This document shows, piece after piece, positions 53,624 to 62,927 of a stretch of 64,000 nt of DNA; positions within the stretch are counted from its first letter, which is position 1; each line of letters begins with the position of its first letter. Below the pieces are notes generated by a model, which saw nothing but the letters and a program-made list of their open reading frames with translations, was not told the DNA's origin and made no database searches. The position numbers and the translations under genes were made by a program. This DNA comes from Mesotaenium endlicherianum (taxonomy: Eukaryota > Streptophyta > Zygnematophyceae > Zygnematales > Mesotaeniaceae): assembly GCA_009602735.1 (NCBI GenBank), contig WELA01009551.1, positions 124,001-188,000 on the forward strand. The letters are read 5' to 3'.

Positions 53624-55396
53624 TTACATCCGTTCGGGTACTTTTATCCCCAGCACGGCCATCCCTTTTTTAATAACACCCGCCGTAAGCTGGGCCAGTT
53701 GTAAGCGCAGTTCTTTTTTATCAGCGGTTTCGGCATTGCCGATAGAATGTTCTGTATAGAATGAGCTGAAGGTCTTTGCCAGGTTAAAAGTATAGATGGC
53801 CACTTTAGACGGATCATGCTCGCTTGCCGCTTCCTGCAATACAGATGGGAATTGCTCCAATTCTATGGCCAGGGCTTTTTCCAGTGGCAGGAGACTATTG
53901 CCGATACTGCTGCCTTCTGGCATAGATTTACGCAAGACGCTTTTGATACGGGCATGCGTATATTGAATGAAAGGCCCGGTAAACCCATGGAAATCGATGC
54001 TCTCTTCGGGATTGAAGATCATTTTTTTCCTGGGGTCCACCCGTAACAGGAAAAATTTTAATGCACCCAAACCAATCGTGGCATAGAGTTCGGCAAGTTC
54101 GGCAGGAGAAAAATCTTTTACTTTTCCCAACTCTTCTGTTTTCTGCCGGGCTATGTTTACCATTTCATCTACGAGGTCGTCTGCATCCACTACGGTCCCT
54201 TCGCGGCTTTTCATCTTACCCGAAGGCAATTCCACCATGCCATAGCTCAGATGATAAATACCATCAGCCGATGGGAGACCCAGCTTCTGGCAGATCAGCT
54301 TCAATACCTTGAAATGATAATTCTGTTCATCACCTACCACATAAATACTTTGGTCTACATTGAACTCTTTCTGTTTCTGTTCAGCAAGCCCTATGTCCTG
54401 TGTGATGTATACTGAAGTGCCGTCTTTCCGTTGTACCAGCTTTTCATCAAGTCCATCGTTGGTGAGGTCGATCCACACACTGTTATCTTCTTTCTTTACA
54501 AAAACACCTTTGAACAAGCCTTCTTCCACCAGGTCTTTACCCAGCAGGTAGGTATTGCTCTCATAGTAAACCTTGTCAAAATTGCTGCCGATCCTTTGAT
54601 AAGTAATGTCGAATCCTTCATATACCCAGCTATTCATCCTGCGCCAGAGCTCCATCACTTCGGGTTTGCCGGCTTCCCAGTCGAGCAGCATTTGCTGTGT
54701 GGCTTTCATAATGGGAGCTTCTTTTTCAGCCAACTCTTCCGTCATGCCGCTATCCACGAGTTCCTTTACCTGCTTTTTGTATGCCTCGTTGAACTTCACA
54801 TAATAATCCCCCACAAAATGATCTCCTTTGATACCCGTACTTTGAGGGGTATCGCCGTTGCCGAAATACTGCCAGGCGATCATGCTCTTACAGATATGAA
54901 TGCCCCTGTCGTTCACTACACAGGTCTTTACAATACCATGACCGGTAGTTTTAAGAATTTCTGCTACACTCCATCCCAGGAAATTGTTCCGCAAGTGCCC
55001 GAGATGAAGGGGTTTATTGGTATTGGGGGATGAATATTCCACCATTACTTTGCTTCCGGTGGAGGCGCTCGCACCAAAGGAAAGATTAGCTGCATTTGAC
55101 TGGATGAACTGCAGCCAGTATCCATCGGCTATCGTCAGGTTGAGGAAGCCTTTAATGATGTTGAAACCGCTGAAAAGATCAGGATGCCGGTTGATCAGAT
55201 GGCTGCCCAATTCCTGGCCCAGGACATCCGGCGCTTTTTTTAACAGTTTTATAAAGCTGAAAAGTACCACCGTATAATCGCCCTCGAACTCGGGTTTGGT
55301 GGCATTGACCAGAACGTCATGAGGCTGTAAATCAATATTGTACAATTCTTTTAGCGCTTGTGCCGAGGCTACCTTAACCTTTAAAACAACGTTCAT
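53624..55396 (-). CDS. argS: Arginine-tRNA ligase
   Basis: The product has 590 residues from ATG 55396. The open frame runs on to 55540 but the family starts at MNVVLKV. The Class I motifs are VEYSSPNTNKPLHLGHLRNN, which contains the HIGH motif as HLGH, and the KMSKS-like KMKSREGTV. The C-terminal anticodon-binding helical domain (DALR) ends the protein. It charges tRNA-Arg. The tRNA-Leu gene lies directly downstream, and the GtrA-like gene is divergent. Confidence 0.95.
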   Translation of the reverse strand: MNVVLKVKVASAQALKELYNIDLQPHDVLVNATKPEFEGDYTVVLFSFIKLLKKAPDVLGQELGSHLINRHPDLFSGFNIIKGFLNLTIADGYWLQFIQSNAANLSFGASASTGSKVMVEYSSPNTNKPLHLGHLRNNFLGWSVAEILKTTGHGIVKTCVVNDRGIHICKSMIAWQYFGNGDTPQSTGIKGDHFVGDYYVKFNEAYKKQVKELVDSGMTEELAEKEAPIMKATQQMLLDWEAGKPEVMELWRRMNSWVYEGFDITYQRIGSNFDKVYYESNTYLLGKDLVEEGLFKGVFVKKEDNSVWIDLTNDGLDEKLVQRKDGTSVYITQDIGLAEQKQKEFNVDQSIYVVGDEQNYHFKVLKLICQKLGLPSADGIYHLSYGMVELPSGKMKSREGTVVDADDLVDEMVNIARQKTEELGKVKDFSPAELAELYATIGLGALKFFLLRVDPRKKMIFNPEESIDFHGFTGPFIQYTHARIKSVLRKSMPEGSSIGNSLLPLEKALAIELEQFPSVLQEAASEHDPSKVAIYTFNLAKTFSSFYTEHSIGNAETADKKELRLQLAQLTAGVIKKGMAVLGIKVPERM

Positions 55397-55455
55397 GGGC
55401 TTAACAATTTCGGGTTGCAAAAGTAACCAATTAAGCCCTACCTTCGCCGCCATTG

Positions 55456-55947
55456 ATGCGAAAGTTGCACCAACATATCCGTAAACTGATCCTCGACACG
55501 GTGGACCTGTTCTACCCGTTGTTCCAAAAGATGATGCCATTGCAAACTTTCCGTTATGCGGCTTGCGGTGGTTTCAATACCTGTCTCGATATTACCCTGT
55601 TCTTCATTTCTTACAATTATATACTGCAAAAACAACCGGTTCATTTTGGGTTCCTTACCATCGGAGCACATATTGCCGCTTTTCTGATCGGGTTCTGTGT
55701 AACATTTCCCATCGGTTTTTACCTGAGCAGGTATGTAGTATTTCAGGCTACTTCGGTTGCCAAGCGCGAACAATTGGGCAAATACTTTATGGTGGTGCTG
55801 GGTTGCCTTTTCCTGAACTATGGGTTCCTGAAATTATTTGTGGATGTGCTTCACTGGTATCCTACGCCGTCTAAATTGATCACTACGCTCTTCGTAGTAG
55901 CTTTCAGTTATGTTTCCCAGAAGCATTTTACTTTCAAGACGGCCTGA
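55456..55947 (+). CDS. GtrA-like membrane protein
   Basis: The product has 163 residues from ATG 55456 (TTG one codon earlier is possible). Four membrane helices lie in about 35-155. The family-typical FRYAACGGFNTCLDITLFF comes first, then FYLSRYVVFQ and SYVSQKHFTF near the end. GtrA proteins are thought to help move lipid-linked sugars. No glycosyltransferase is adjacent. Confidence 0.88.
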   Translation: MRKLHQHIRKLILDTVDLFYPLFQKMMPLQTFRYAACGGFNTCLDITLFFISYNYILQKQPVHFGFLTIGAHIAAFLIGFCVTFPIGFYLSRYVVFQATSVAKREQLGKYFMVVLGCLFLNYGFLKLFVDVLHWYPTPSKLITTLFVVAFSYVSQKHFTFKTA

Positions 55948-55960
55948 TACAATTGTTTTA

Positions 55961-58516
55961 TCAGAACTGTAATCGCACACTACCAAAAACACCGAAGTCA
56001 TTGGCGTTTGATTTATAGAGGAGCGGGTTGGATCCTGCAGGAATATTGCGCAGCGGAGCATACCGCCATACAAAATCGATACGCAATAGTTTGAAGATGT
56101 TTTCCAGGCCGGTACCCAGTTCTGTATAGAAGCCGCCTCTAAGCGAACGCATGCGATATTCATAATAGAAGTCATGAATATTAAGCCGCTGGTTAGCCGT
56201 AGAGAGATTACCCCATACTGTTTTAACATTCCAGAACTGCCTCATGTTGCTTTTTCGCATAAAATGCAACAGGCTCAAAAACTTTTTCTCCAGGTTGTGT
56301 TCAAGAGTAGCGCCTGCAAATTCATCACTTATGTATTCAAACCTGTTCATCAGGTTAAAAGATTGTTTGTTGTAATAATAAACCTCATTTCCGGGATGCA
56401 CTTCCAGCAGCATGAAGGGGAGTGGTTCATTGGAGAACACTTTTCCGCCATACACCATGTAATTGACCTTGCCCCAGCGTGGGATGCGGGTGGTCTGGCT
56501 GATGTTTATTCCTACACGGCGGTATTGATAGTCCGAACCCAGGAAACCCGCAATACCCACAGCACCGCGCAATTCCAGAACGGGCAGGTCGCTTTTCAAT
56601 TTCAATTCCTTTCTGTGACGGGCAATGGTTTTTTCCCCGGGTGCATAACGGAGTTTTAACCCCAATTCGGCATTTGCAATACTTACCTGTTTAGGGCGAC
56701 TCATTAATAATCTTTTCTCAGGCAAGGGGCTGAACGTCTCATAATTGGTAAAAGTGAAGAAAGGCTGCGCGGAAAGTTTATTACGCCATTCTTTGGTGAT
56801 GGCCAGTTTGGTTTCTTCCACACCCAGGAATTTCTGTCGTATGTGCGGACGACGGATCAACTGGCTGAAAATATTATCAGTGGTGATGTCCTCGTCGTTA
56901 TAGCGAGTGCGGCCATTATCCAGGTCGTGCGTGTAAGATGAAAAAAAGCTGATACCCTGATTACCTGGCAAACGGTAAGTAACGTCCATCCTGCCTTTGA
57001 AACGGTTATCCTTGAACCCATAGGCTAAATAACCATGCAGCCGGAGATATTTGCTGAACTTTGCTGTAGTACCGAGATCAAAGCGAACCCTGAAACGCTC
57101 CAGTTGATTACCGCTTACCCATTTGTACCAGGGACCGATCTCAACGGCCCCAAGTTTTTTATGGCCATCGAGCAGGAAAGTAAGTGTGTTGGTATAGTGA
57201 ATAAAAGCGGGGATGGTTTTGATGGTGTCCATCATCTTATAGATATTCTGTTCATTGGAACTGAGGTCTTCATGCCTTTGCTCATTCCAGAAATCAGTAT
57301 CCTTATCCTGCGCATTCTCAGCCACCACTACTTCTTCCTTCTGTGCATTGGCGTTCAGTTTGGCAAGAATACTCGTATCATTTACCCGGATATTACGGTA
57401 CATGTTTGTTTTACGTGCGATAAACGATAATTTCTCTTTGCCCAGGGGAGAGAAATCAACCACGAGTTTGTCTTTCGAGAACATCCAGTTGCTGTCGGAC
57501 TGCAAACTGAACTCCTGTACAATACTCAGTCTGTTTACAAAGTTGATATTGGCAGTAGTGGAAATGTTCAGGTTGATGCGATAGATACCCCAGTTGCTGC
57601 CGTGTATCCAGCAATCGCCGCTGAACGTATTTTCACCATCGCGTTTCGGGGTAAAGAAGAGGTGAAAATAACGCTGGCCGCCGATGTACTGGGTATCGGC
57701 GCCACGGTAGTTGTAATACCTGTCGCCCAAAGTGCTGAGCGGACTAATGAACTCTTTACCCAGTGCATGTGTTTGATCGGAATAAACATTGATCTTCTGG
57801 TTCATGCCGCCTACGAACTGCAGCATACTTTCGTTTTTCATCCCATCTGTCTTGGCAGCCTTGATCTCTTCCCGGATCTTCTGCGGATCGGTACTGTAAT
57901 AGTAGTCGGATAAAGCTTCTGTCAGGTAAATCGGCAAGAATGGCTTTGTTTCCGTGGTACTGTCGATATTATCCAGTATAAAGGCGAAAGGTTTGAGTAG
58001 TTTTTTGTCGGCGAAATAACGGCGATCTACATTATTAAGGTCGATCTCCATTTTATTATAGAGTTCATAAGCATAGCTCTGGTACTGGTAAGGGTTGTTC
58101 TTTGCTTTATGGGCAACGATGTTTTTCCACCAGCGAAGTCCTTTGTTGAACTTGGACTTGACTTCCACCGAGCTGCCGGTTTTCAGTTGGTACAAGGACA
58201 ATATCAACAACGAACTGTCTTTGCTGTGGTCATTGATGATCTTGTGAAGCTCATCGAACCCCACATAACTAACGGCAAGGGTATCCGGATGAAAGGGACT
58301 GTGTTTGATGGTGAAATTGCCGGCGCTATCGCTAACAACCCCGAAACCGGCTTTTTTCCAGAATATACTGGCAAATGGAACAGTTTCTTTGGTGAAATTG
58401 CTCATTATCCGCCCCCTGAGCGTGGGTGTATGCAAGTCCTGAGACCACAAAATGGTACAGGTTAACATAGTACAAAAGCAAGCCATTGCCTTGTAGAAAA
58501 AGCCAATTTTCGTCAC
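55961..58516 (-). CDS. DUF5686 outer-membrane protein with carboxypeptidase-like regulatory N-domain
   Basis: The product has 851 residues from GTG 58516, which gives a basic start before the signal peptide (cut after about residue 25, ILWSQ); ATG 58486 is the alternative. The regulatory domain (about 30-115: LRGRIMSNFTKETVPFAS) is followed by the DUF5686 region with WWKNIVAHKAKNNPYQYQSY. Then comes a long beta-strand-rich part ending FGVFGSVRLQF, which has the terminal Phe of a barrel. The function is unknown. It is divergent from dnaK. Confidence 0.85.
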   Translation of the reverse strand: MTKIGFFYKAMACFCTMLTCTILWSQDLHTPTLRGRIMSNFTKETVPFASIFWKKAGFGVVSDSAGNFTIKHSPFHPDTLAVSYVGFDELHKIINDHSKDSSLLILSLYQLKTGSSVEVKSKFNKGLRWWKNIVAHKAKNNPYQYQSYAYELYNKMEIDLNNVDRRYFADKKLLKPFAFILDNIDSTTETKPFLPIYLTEALSDYYYSTDPQKIREEIKAAKTDGMKNESMLQFVGGMNQKINVYSDQTHALGKEFISPLSTLGDRYYNYRGADTQYIGGQRYFHLFFTPKRDGENTFSGDCWIHGSNWGIYRINLNISTTANINFVNRLSIVQEFSLQSDSNWMFSKDKLVVDFSPLGKEKLSFIARKTNMYRNIRVNDTSILAKLNANAQKEEVVVAENAQDKDTDFWNEQRHEDLSSNEQNIYKMMDTIKTIPAFIHYTNTLTFLLDGHKKLGAVEIGPWYKWVSGNQLERFRVRFDLGTTAKFSKYLRLHGYLAYGFKDNRFKGRMDVTYRLPGNQGISFFSSYTHDLDNGRTRYNDEDITTDNIFSQLIRRPHIRQKFLGVEETKLAITKEWRNKLSAQPFFTFTNYETFSPLPEKRLLMSRPKQVSIANAELGLKLRYAPGEKTIARHRKELKLKSDLPVLELRGAVGIAGFLGSDYQYRRVGINISQTTRIPRWGKVNYMVYGGKVFSNEPLPFMLLEVHPGNEVYYYNKQSFNLMNRFEYISDEFAGATLEHNLEKKFLSLLHFMRKSNMRQFWNVKTVWGNLSTANQRLNIHDFYYEYRMRSLRGGFYTELGTGLENIFKLLRIDFVWRYAPLRNIPAGSNPLLYKSNANDFGVFGSVRLQF

Positions 58517-58728
58517 GTCAGGGGTGTATACAGGGGTTATCTAATCTCGGTCAACCGGGATATAGGATCTACTAACAATTAAGAACAAATTAAAATTAAG
58601 GTTTTTTTTCCTGAAAAAACCACATGTGACAAAACCCTGCATATCTGGCTGACAATTTTGCATTTTAAGCTTGATGGCATGGTCATTGACCAGAATAAAG
58701 CGATTATTAATCCGAAATTCATAAAGAC
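58517..58728. other. Divergent intergenic region between DUF5686 and dnaK
   Basis: The 212-base region holds a T-rich hairpin (GGTTTTTT / AAAAAACC at 58600-58621). I see no CIRCE-type repeat and no clear -33/-7 pair for dnaK, so how dnaK is controlled here cannot be read. Confidence 0.4.
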
Positions 58729-60639
58729 ATGGGTAAAATAATAGGAATTGACCTTGGAACAACTAATAGTTGTGTGGCCGTTATGGAAGGTAACGAGCCC
58801 GTAGTGATAGCCAATGACGAAGGGCGTAGGACTACCCCTTCCGTAGTGGCATTTTTGAAGAATGGCGAGCGTAAAGTAGGAGATCCTGCCAAGCGCCAGG
58901 CTATTACCAACCCCCAGCATACCATCACCAGTGTGAAGCGTTTCATGGGGCGCCGGCACGACGAAGTGACCGAAGAAATCAGTCACTGGAGCTATAAAGT
59001 GGCAAAAGGTGACAATAATACCGTTCGGGTAGCTATCGAAGACCGTTTGTATACTCCCCAGGAGATATCTGCCATGATCCTTCAGAAAATGAAGAAAACG
59101 GCAGAAGACTATCTCGGACAGGAAGTGACCGAAGCGGTGATCACTGTTCCGGCTTATTTTAACGACGCACAGCGTCAGGCTACCAAAGAAGCAGGTGAGA
59201 TCGCCGGTCTGAATGTACGTCGTATTGTGAATGAACCTACAGCGGCTGCGCTGGCTTATGGCCTCGATAAAAAACATGCCGATCAGAAAATTGCCGTGTT
59301 CGACCTGGGTGGTGGTACTTTCGATATCTCCATCCTGGAACTGGGTGATGGCGTTTTTGAAGTGAAATCAACCAATGGTGATACGCACCTGGGTGGTGAC
59401 GACTTCGACAAAGTGATCATGGACTGGCTGGCTGATGAGTTCAAAAGCCAGGAAGCCATCGACCTGCGCAAAGACCCGATGGCCCTGCAGCGTTTGAAAG
59501 AAGCTGCTGAAAAAGCGAAGATCGAGTTGAGCTCTTCTGCAGAAACAGAGATCAACCTGCCTTATATCACTGCGGTGGACGGCGTTCCCAAACACCTGGT
59601 GCTGAAGCTTAGCCGCGCCAAATTCGAGCAACTGGCAGACAACCTGTTTGCCCGCTGCCTGAAACCTTGTGAAGCGGCATTAAAAGATGCAGGCTATAGC
59701 ACTTCACAGATCGATGAAGTGATCCTGGTGGGTGGTTCTACCCGTATCCCTAAAGTGCAGGAGATCGTAGAAAAATTCTTTGGTAAGAAACCCAATAAAG
59801 GCGTAAACCCCGATGAAGTAGTAGCCGTAGGTGCTGCCATCCAGGGTGCGGTATTAACAGGTGAAGTGAAAGATGTATTGCTGCTCGACGTTACGCCGCT
59901 TGCTTTGGGTATCGAAACCATGGGTGGTGTAATGACAGTGATGATTCCTTCTAATACGACCATCCCTACCAAGAAAACAGAAATATTCTCTACAGCCAGC
60001 GATAACCAACCGGGTGTACAGATCCATGTATTGCAGGGAGAGCGCCCGATGGCCAACCTGAACAAGAGCCTGGGTATATTCAACCTCGATGGTATTCCAC
60101 CGGCTCCAAGAGGCGTGCCCCAGATCGAAGTGACTTTCGATATCGATGCCAACGGTTTGCTGCATGTGAGTGCAAAAGACAAAGGCACTGGCAAAGAACA
60201 GAAGATACGCATCGAAGCGGGTAGTGGTTTGAGCAAAGAAGAAATTGAAAAAATGAAGGCCGAAGCAAAAGCCAATGAAGCATCTGATAAAGAAGCCCGC
60301 GATAAAGTGGAAAAACTGAACCAGGCCGACAGCCTGATCTTCCAAACTGAGAAGCAATTCAAAGAGTTTGGAGATAAGATTCCGGCCGATAAAAAAGCGC
60401 CAATTGAAGCAGCACTTGCCAAGCTGAAAGAAGCGCATAAGAGCCAGGATGTAGCTGCTGTAGATGCTGCTATGACAGAGATGAATAATGCATGGACTGC
60501 CGCCAGTGAAGAAATTTACAAGGCGCAGCAGGCTGCAGGCGGACAGGCAGAAGGAGGTGCACAAGCCAATGCCGGTTCAAACGCACAAGCAGGCGGAAGC
60601 GATACTGTGGAAGATGCACAGTTTGAAGAAGTGAAATAA
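58729..60639 (+). CDS. dnaK: Molecular chaperone DnaK
   Basis: The product has 636 residues. ATPase motifs are [17 protein letters not shown] at the start, [16 protein letters not shown] and [15 protein letters not shown]. The substrate-binding domain follows from about 390 ([16 protein letters not shown]), and the helical lid ends in a Gly/Ala/Gln-rich tail with [12 protein letters not shown]. It is not followed by dnaJ or grpE. A perfect palindrome lies after its stop. Confidence 0.97.
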   Translation: MGKIIGIDLGTTNSCVAVMEGNEPVVIANDEGRRTTPSVVAFLKNGERKVGDPAKRQAITNPQHTITSVKRFMGRRHDEVTEEISHWSYKVAKGDNNTVRVAIEDRLYTPQEISAMILQKMKKTAEDYLGQEVTEAVITVPAYFNDAQRQATKEAGEIAGLNVRRIVNEPTAAALAYGLDKKHADQKIAVFDLGGGTFDISILELGDGVFEVKSTNGDTHLGGDDFDKVIMDWLADEFKSQEAIDLRKDPMALQRLKEAAEKAKIELSSSAETEINLPYITAVDGVPKHLVLKLSRAKFEQLADNLFARCLKPCEAALKDAGYSTSQIDEVILVGGSTRIPKVQEIVEKFFGKKPNKGVNPDEVVAVGAAIQGAVLTGEVKDVLLLDVTPLALGIETMGGVMTVMIPSNTTIPTKKTEIFSTASDNQPGVQIHVLQGERPMANLNKSLGIFNLDGIPPAPRGVPQIEVTFDIDANGLLHVSAKDKGTGKEQKIRIEAGSGLSKEEIEKMKAEAKANEASDKEARDKVEKLNQADSLIFQTEKQFKEFGDKIPADKKAPIEAALAKLKEAHKSQDVAAVDAAMTEMNNAWTAASEEIYKAQQAAGGQAEGGAQANAGSNAQAGGSDTVEDAQFEEVK

Positions 60640-60658
60640 TGTCTCTTTGAAATGATAA

Positions 60659-60706
60659 CAATAAAAACTTTGCCCTGGGCTTAAGCCCAGGGCAAAGTTT
60701 TTATTG
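60659..60706. terminator. 48-base perfect palindrome, bidirectional terminator
   Basis: A 24-bp arm with no mismatch (starting CAATAAAAACTTTGCCCTGG) is mirrored at once around the centre TT|AA at 60682/60683. A-rich and T-rich ends flank a GC-rich core, so it would end transcription from either side. It contains the stop codon of the apbE gene (60701-60703). Confidence 0.85.
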
Positions 60707-61702
60707 CAATAATGTATAGAAAGAATGGGTGGCAGTATCGTGCACAACGCCATCGGGAGTGGTATAAATAAAATAAGCGCCCAGATCTTTTTTACGTTCC
60801 ACAAATTCCATGGCCTTTTTCAGCCCCATGCCCATCAGCGCATTATCATAACCATCGGCAGTAATGCCATCCTTAGCCCATACGGTAACACTGATCAGGT
60901 CTGTTTGAAAAGAATAACCCGTATGCGGATCAATGAGGTGATTGATTTTTTTGGCGCCACTTTCATAGAATTTACGGTAATTACCAGAGGTAGTGAGTGC
61001 CCCATGATCTAAATGAACGATCCTTTGGTAGGGAGCCGGTTCATACGGATCGTTGCCCGGCGCTTCAATGCCCACCGACATTTTTTCGCTACCTGGCTGC
61101 CTGCGGCCACTGACTACCAGTTCTCCGCCAATTTCTGCCAGGAAGTTTTGAATGCCTTTCGATCTCAGGTAATTGGCCAGCACATCTGCAGTATAACCCT
61201 GGGCTATTCCGTTGAGGTCGATCTTCACACAGGGCAGGCTCTTGTGCAGGTAATTATTTTTGAGTGATAGCTTGCCGGTGCCTACACATTTCAACAATGC
61301 GCTGATGCGTGCAGTGTCGGGCAGGCTGTCCGGATGCTTCACACCAAATCCCCAGGCTTCCACAAGCGGCTGCACGGTAACGTCGAATAGCCCGCCTGTT
61401 TCCTTATAGATCTCAAAAGATTTCGCAACAACTGTTTTCAGGTAATGATCGGTGGCAATACCTTCCGTCGAGCGATTGAACCGGTTGATAAGTGAATAAG
61501 GTTTGTAAAGTGAAAGCGAACTATCGATACCATTGAGGATACTGTCGATAGCAACTTGACGAATGATAGCATGGGTATGATAGTAAGTGATATGATAGGT
61601 AGTACCCTGTGCATATCCTTCCAAATGAAATGCTTTTAATGCAGGCTTTTGAATAAAAGAGACCTGCATTAAAAGCATTAAAAAAAGCAACAGACGATAC
61701 AT
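60701..61702 (-). CDS. apbE: FAD:protein FMN transferase (ApbE family)
   Basis: The product has 333 residues from ATG 61702, whose hydrophobic start gives a signal or anchor segment (about residues 3-18). Motifs are GYAQGTTYHITYY, the SLYKPYSLINRFN region, IDLNGIAQGYTADVL, IGGELVVSGRR and LTTSGNYRKFYESG, with the metal-site motif DGITADGYDNALMGMG near the C-terminus. It attaches FMN to exported proteins in the periplasm. It starts one base after the oxidoreductase stop. Confidence 0.93.
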   Translation of the reverse strand: MYRLLLFLMLLMQVSFIQKPALKAFHLEGYAQGTTYHITYYHTHAIIRQVAIDSILNGIDSSLSLYKPYSLINRFNRSTEGIATDHYLKTVVAKSFEIYKETGGLFDVTVQPLVEAWGFGVKHPDSLPDTARISALLKCVGTGKLSLKNNYLHKSLPCVKIDLNGIAQGYTADVLANYLRSKGIQNFLAEIGGELVVSGRRQPGSEKMSVGIEAPGNDPYEPAPYQRIVHLDHGALTTSGNYRKFYESGAKKINHLIDPHTGYSFQTDLISVTVWAKDGITADGYDNALMGMGLKKAMEFVERKKDLGAYFIYTTPDGVVHDTATHSFYTLLQ

Positions 61703-61703
61703 C

Positions 61704-62915
61704 TTAGAAATTATATTCCGGTTTCCATTGCTGTACGGTGTTGGTGTAGATGGCTTCATTGGCCAGGTGCACACATACCGCCGTTCTGGCGCCGGTCATT
61801 ACATTGGAAGCGGGACTTTGCTTTTGCACGATGGACTTGTGAAAATCAACCATCGCATAATACGTACCATCTTTGGTTGGTTCGGTAAGAATGGGCATAC
61901 CGCCGTCTTTGTTCCAGGTGATCTTGGTAGCACCTGTTACACCGTCTACAGTTTGTAATTCTTTGCGTGTCTGCGCTTCAGGATAAAATACGCCTTCATT
62001 GACCAGCAATGATACGGTGCCTTTGTTTCCTTTCAGTTTGAAAATATAACCTTCCCTCGCATTGGCACAGGTAGCGCCGAAATTACCGATCATGCCTTCT
62101 TTGCCATAGCGCAGTACAGCCTGTACATTATCGTAGGTTTCCCTTCCGTCTTTGTAAAAATCAATACCACCGGTGCCCACAATAGTAGTAGGGTGGGTAT
62201 TGAATGCCCAGTTGACGAAATCGATCTGGTGTGATAATAATTCAGCCGGCAATCCGCCTGAAAACTCTTTATACATGCGCCAGTTGATCTTTCTTTCGAG
62301 TGAAGGATCGGGTACGGGCCTGCGCCAGTCCCAGTTACGGTCCCAGCGGCAATCGATCTGCGTTACCTTACCCAGGTAACCCTTCTCGATCATTTCCTTC
62401 ACTTTATAATACAATGGGGTGTAGCGGTATTGGTGGCCTATCTGTAATACCTGTTTGGGATAATTACCTGCAATGTTGATCAGGCTGGCTGCCTGGGGAA
62501 TATTGTAGGTCATTGTTTTTTCCAGGTATACTTGTTTGCCTGCTTCCAATGCATCTTTGGCAAGGTTGAAATGCAGGTTCAAAGGCACCGCAATGACCAC
62601 AGCTTCAACGTTTTTATCATCGAGCAACTGGTGATGATCTTTGTACTGCTTCACTGATTGTACAGATCCGGCGGGCAATACCTTTTCGGTTTCTTTCAAT
62701 CTGAAATCCAGCACATCACAAATGGCGACGATATTGAATTTCGTGGGCAGTTCTTTCAGGATCTGCATGATGCCTTTACCGCGGTCTCCACAACCGATCA
62801 CACCAAGGTTGATGCGGTGATCGGCATCCAGGGCAAAGGCTTTCATCATACTGTTGTGTAACAAAAGACCACCGGTAAGTACAGTGGTCTTTTTAATAAA
62901 ACTTCTTCGGCTCAT
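61704..62915 (-). CDS. Tat-exported Gfo/Idh/MocA family oxidoreductase
   Basis: The product has 403 residues. A Tat signal opens it: SRRSFIKK followed by a hydrophobic run and an Ala-rich cut region (about 1-30). The Rossmann domain follows with INLGVIGCGDRGKG, the NAD-binding start, and EAVVIAVPLNLHF, then YLEKTMTYNIPQA with a conserved Lys. It would oxidise or isomerise sugars in the periplasm with a tightly bound cofactor. It ends one base before apbE. Confidence 0.92.
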   Translation of the reverse strand: MSRRSFIKKTTVLTGGLLLHNSMMKAFALDADHRINLGVIGCGDRGKGIMQILKELPTKFNIVAICDVLDFRLKETEKVLPAGSVQSVKQYKDHHQLLDDKNVEAVVIAVPLNLHFNLAKDALEAGKQVYLEKTMTYNIPQAASLINIAGNYPKQVLQIGHQYRYTPLYYKVKEMIEKGYLGKVTQIDCRWDRNWDWRRPVPDPSLERKINWRMYKEFSGGLPAELLSHQIDFVNWAFNTHPTTIVGTGGIDFYKDGRETYDNVQAVLRYGKEGMIGNFGATCANAREGYIFKLKGNKGTVSLLVNEGVFYPEAQTRKELQTVDGVTGATKITWNKDGGMPILTEPTKDGTYYAMVDFHKSIVQKQSPASNVMTGARTAVCVHLANEAIYTNTVQQWKPEYNF

Positions 62916-62927
62916 AACAATGACAAA

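Noticed and set aside
55397-55540. N-terminal extension of argS by 48 codons
   Set aside because: The added residues have no match to the family, while the inner ATG starts at the usual MNVVLKV position. The extension also overlaps the divergent GtrA-like gene.
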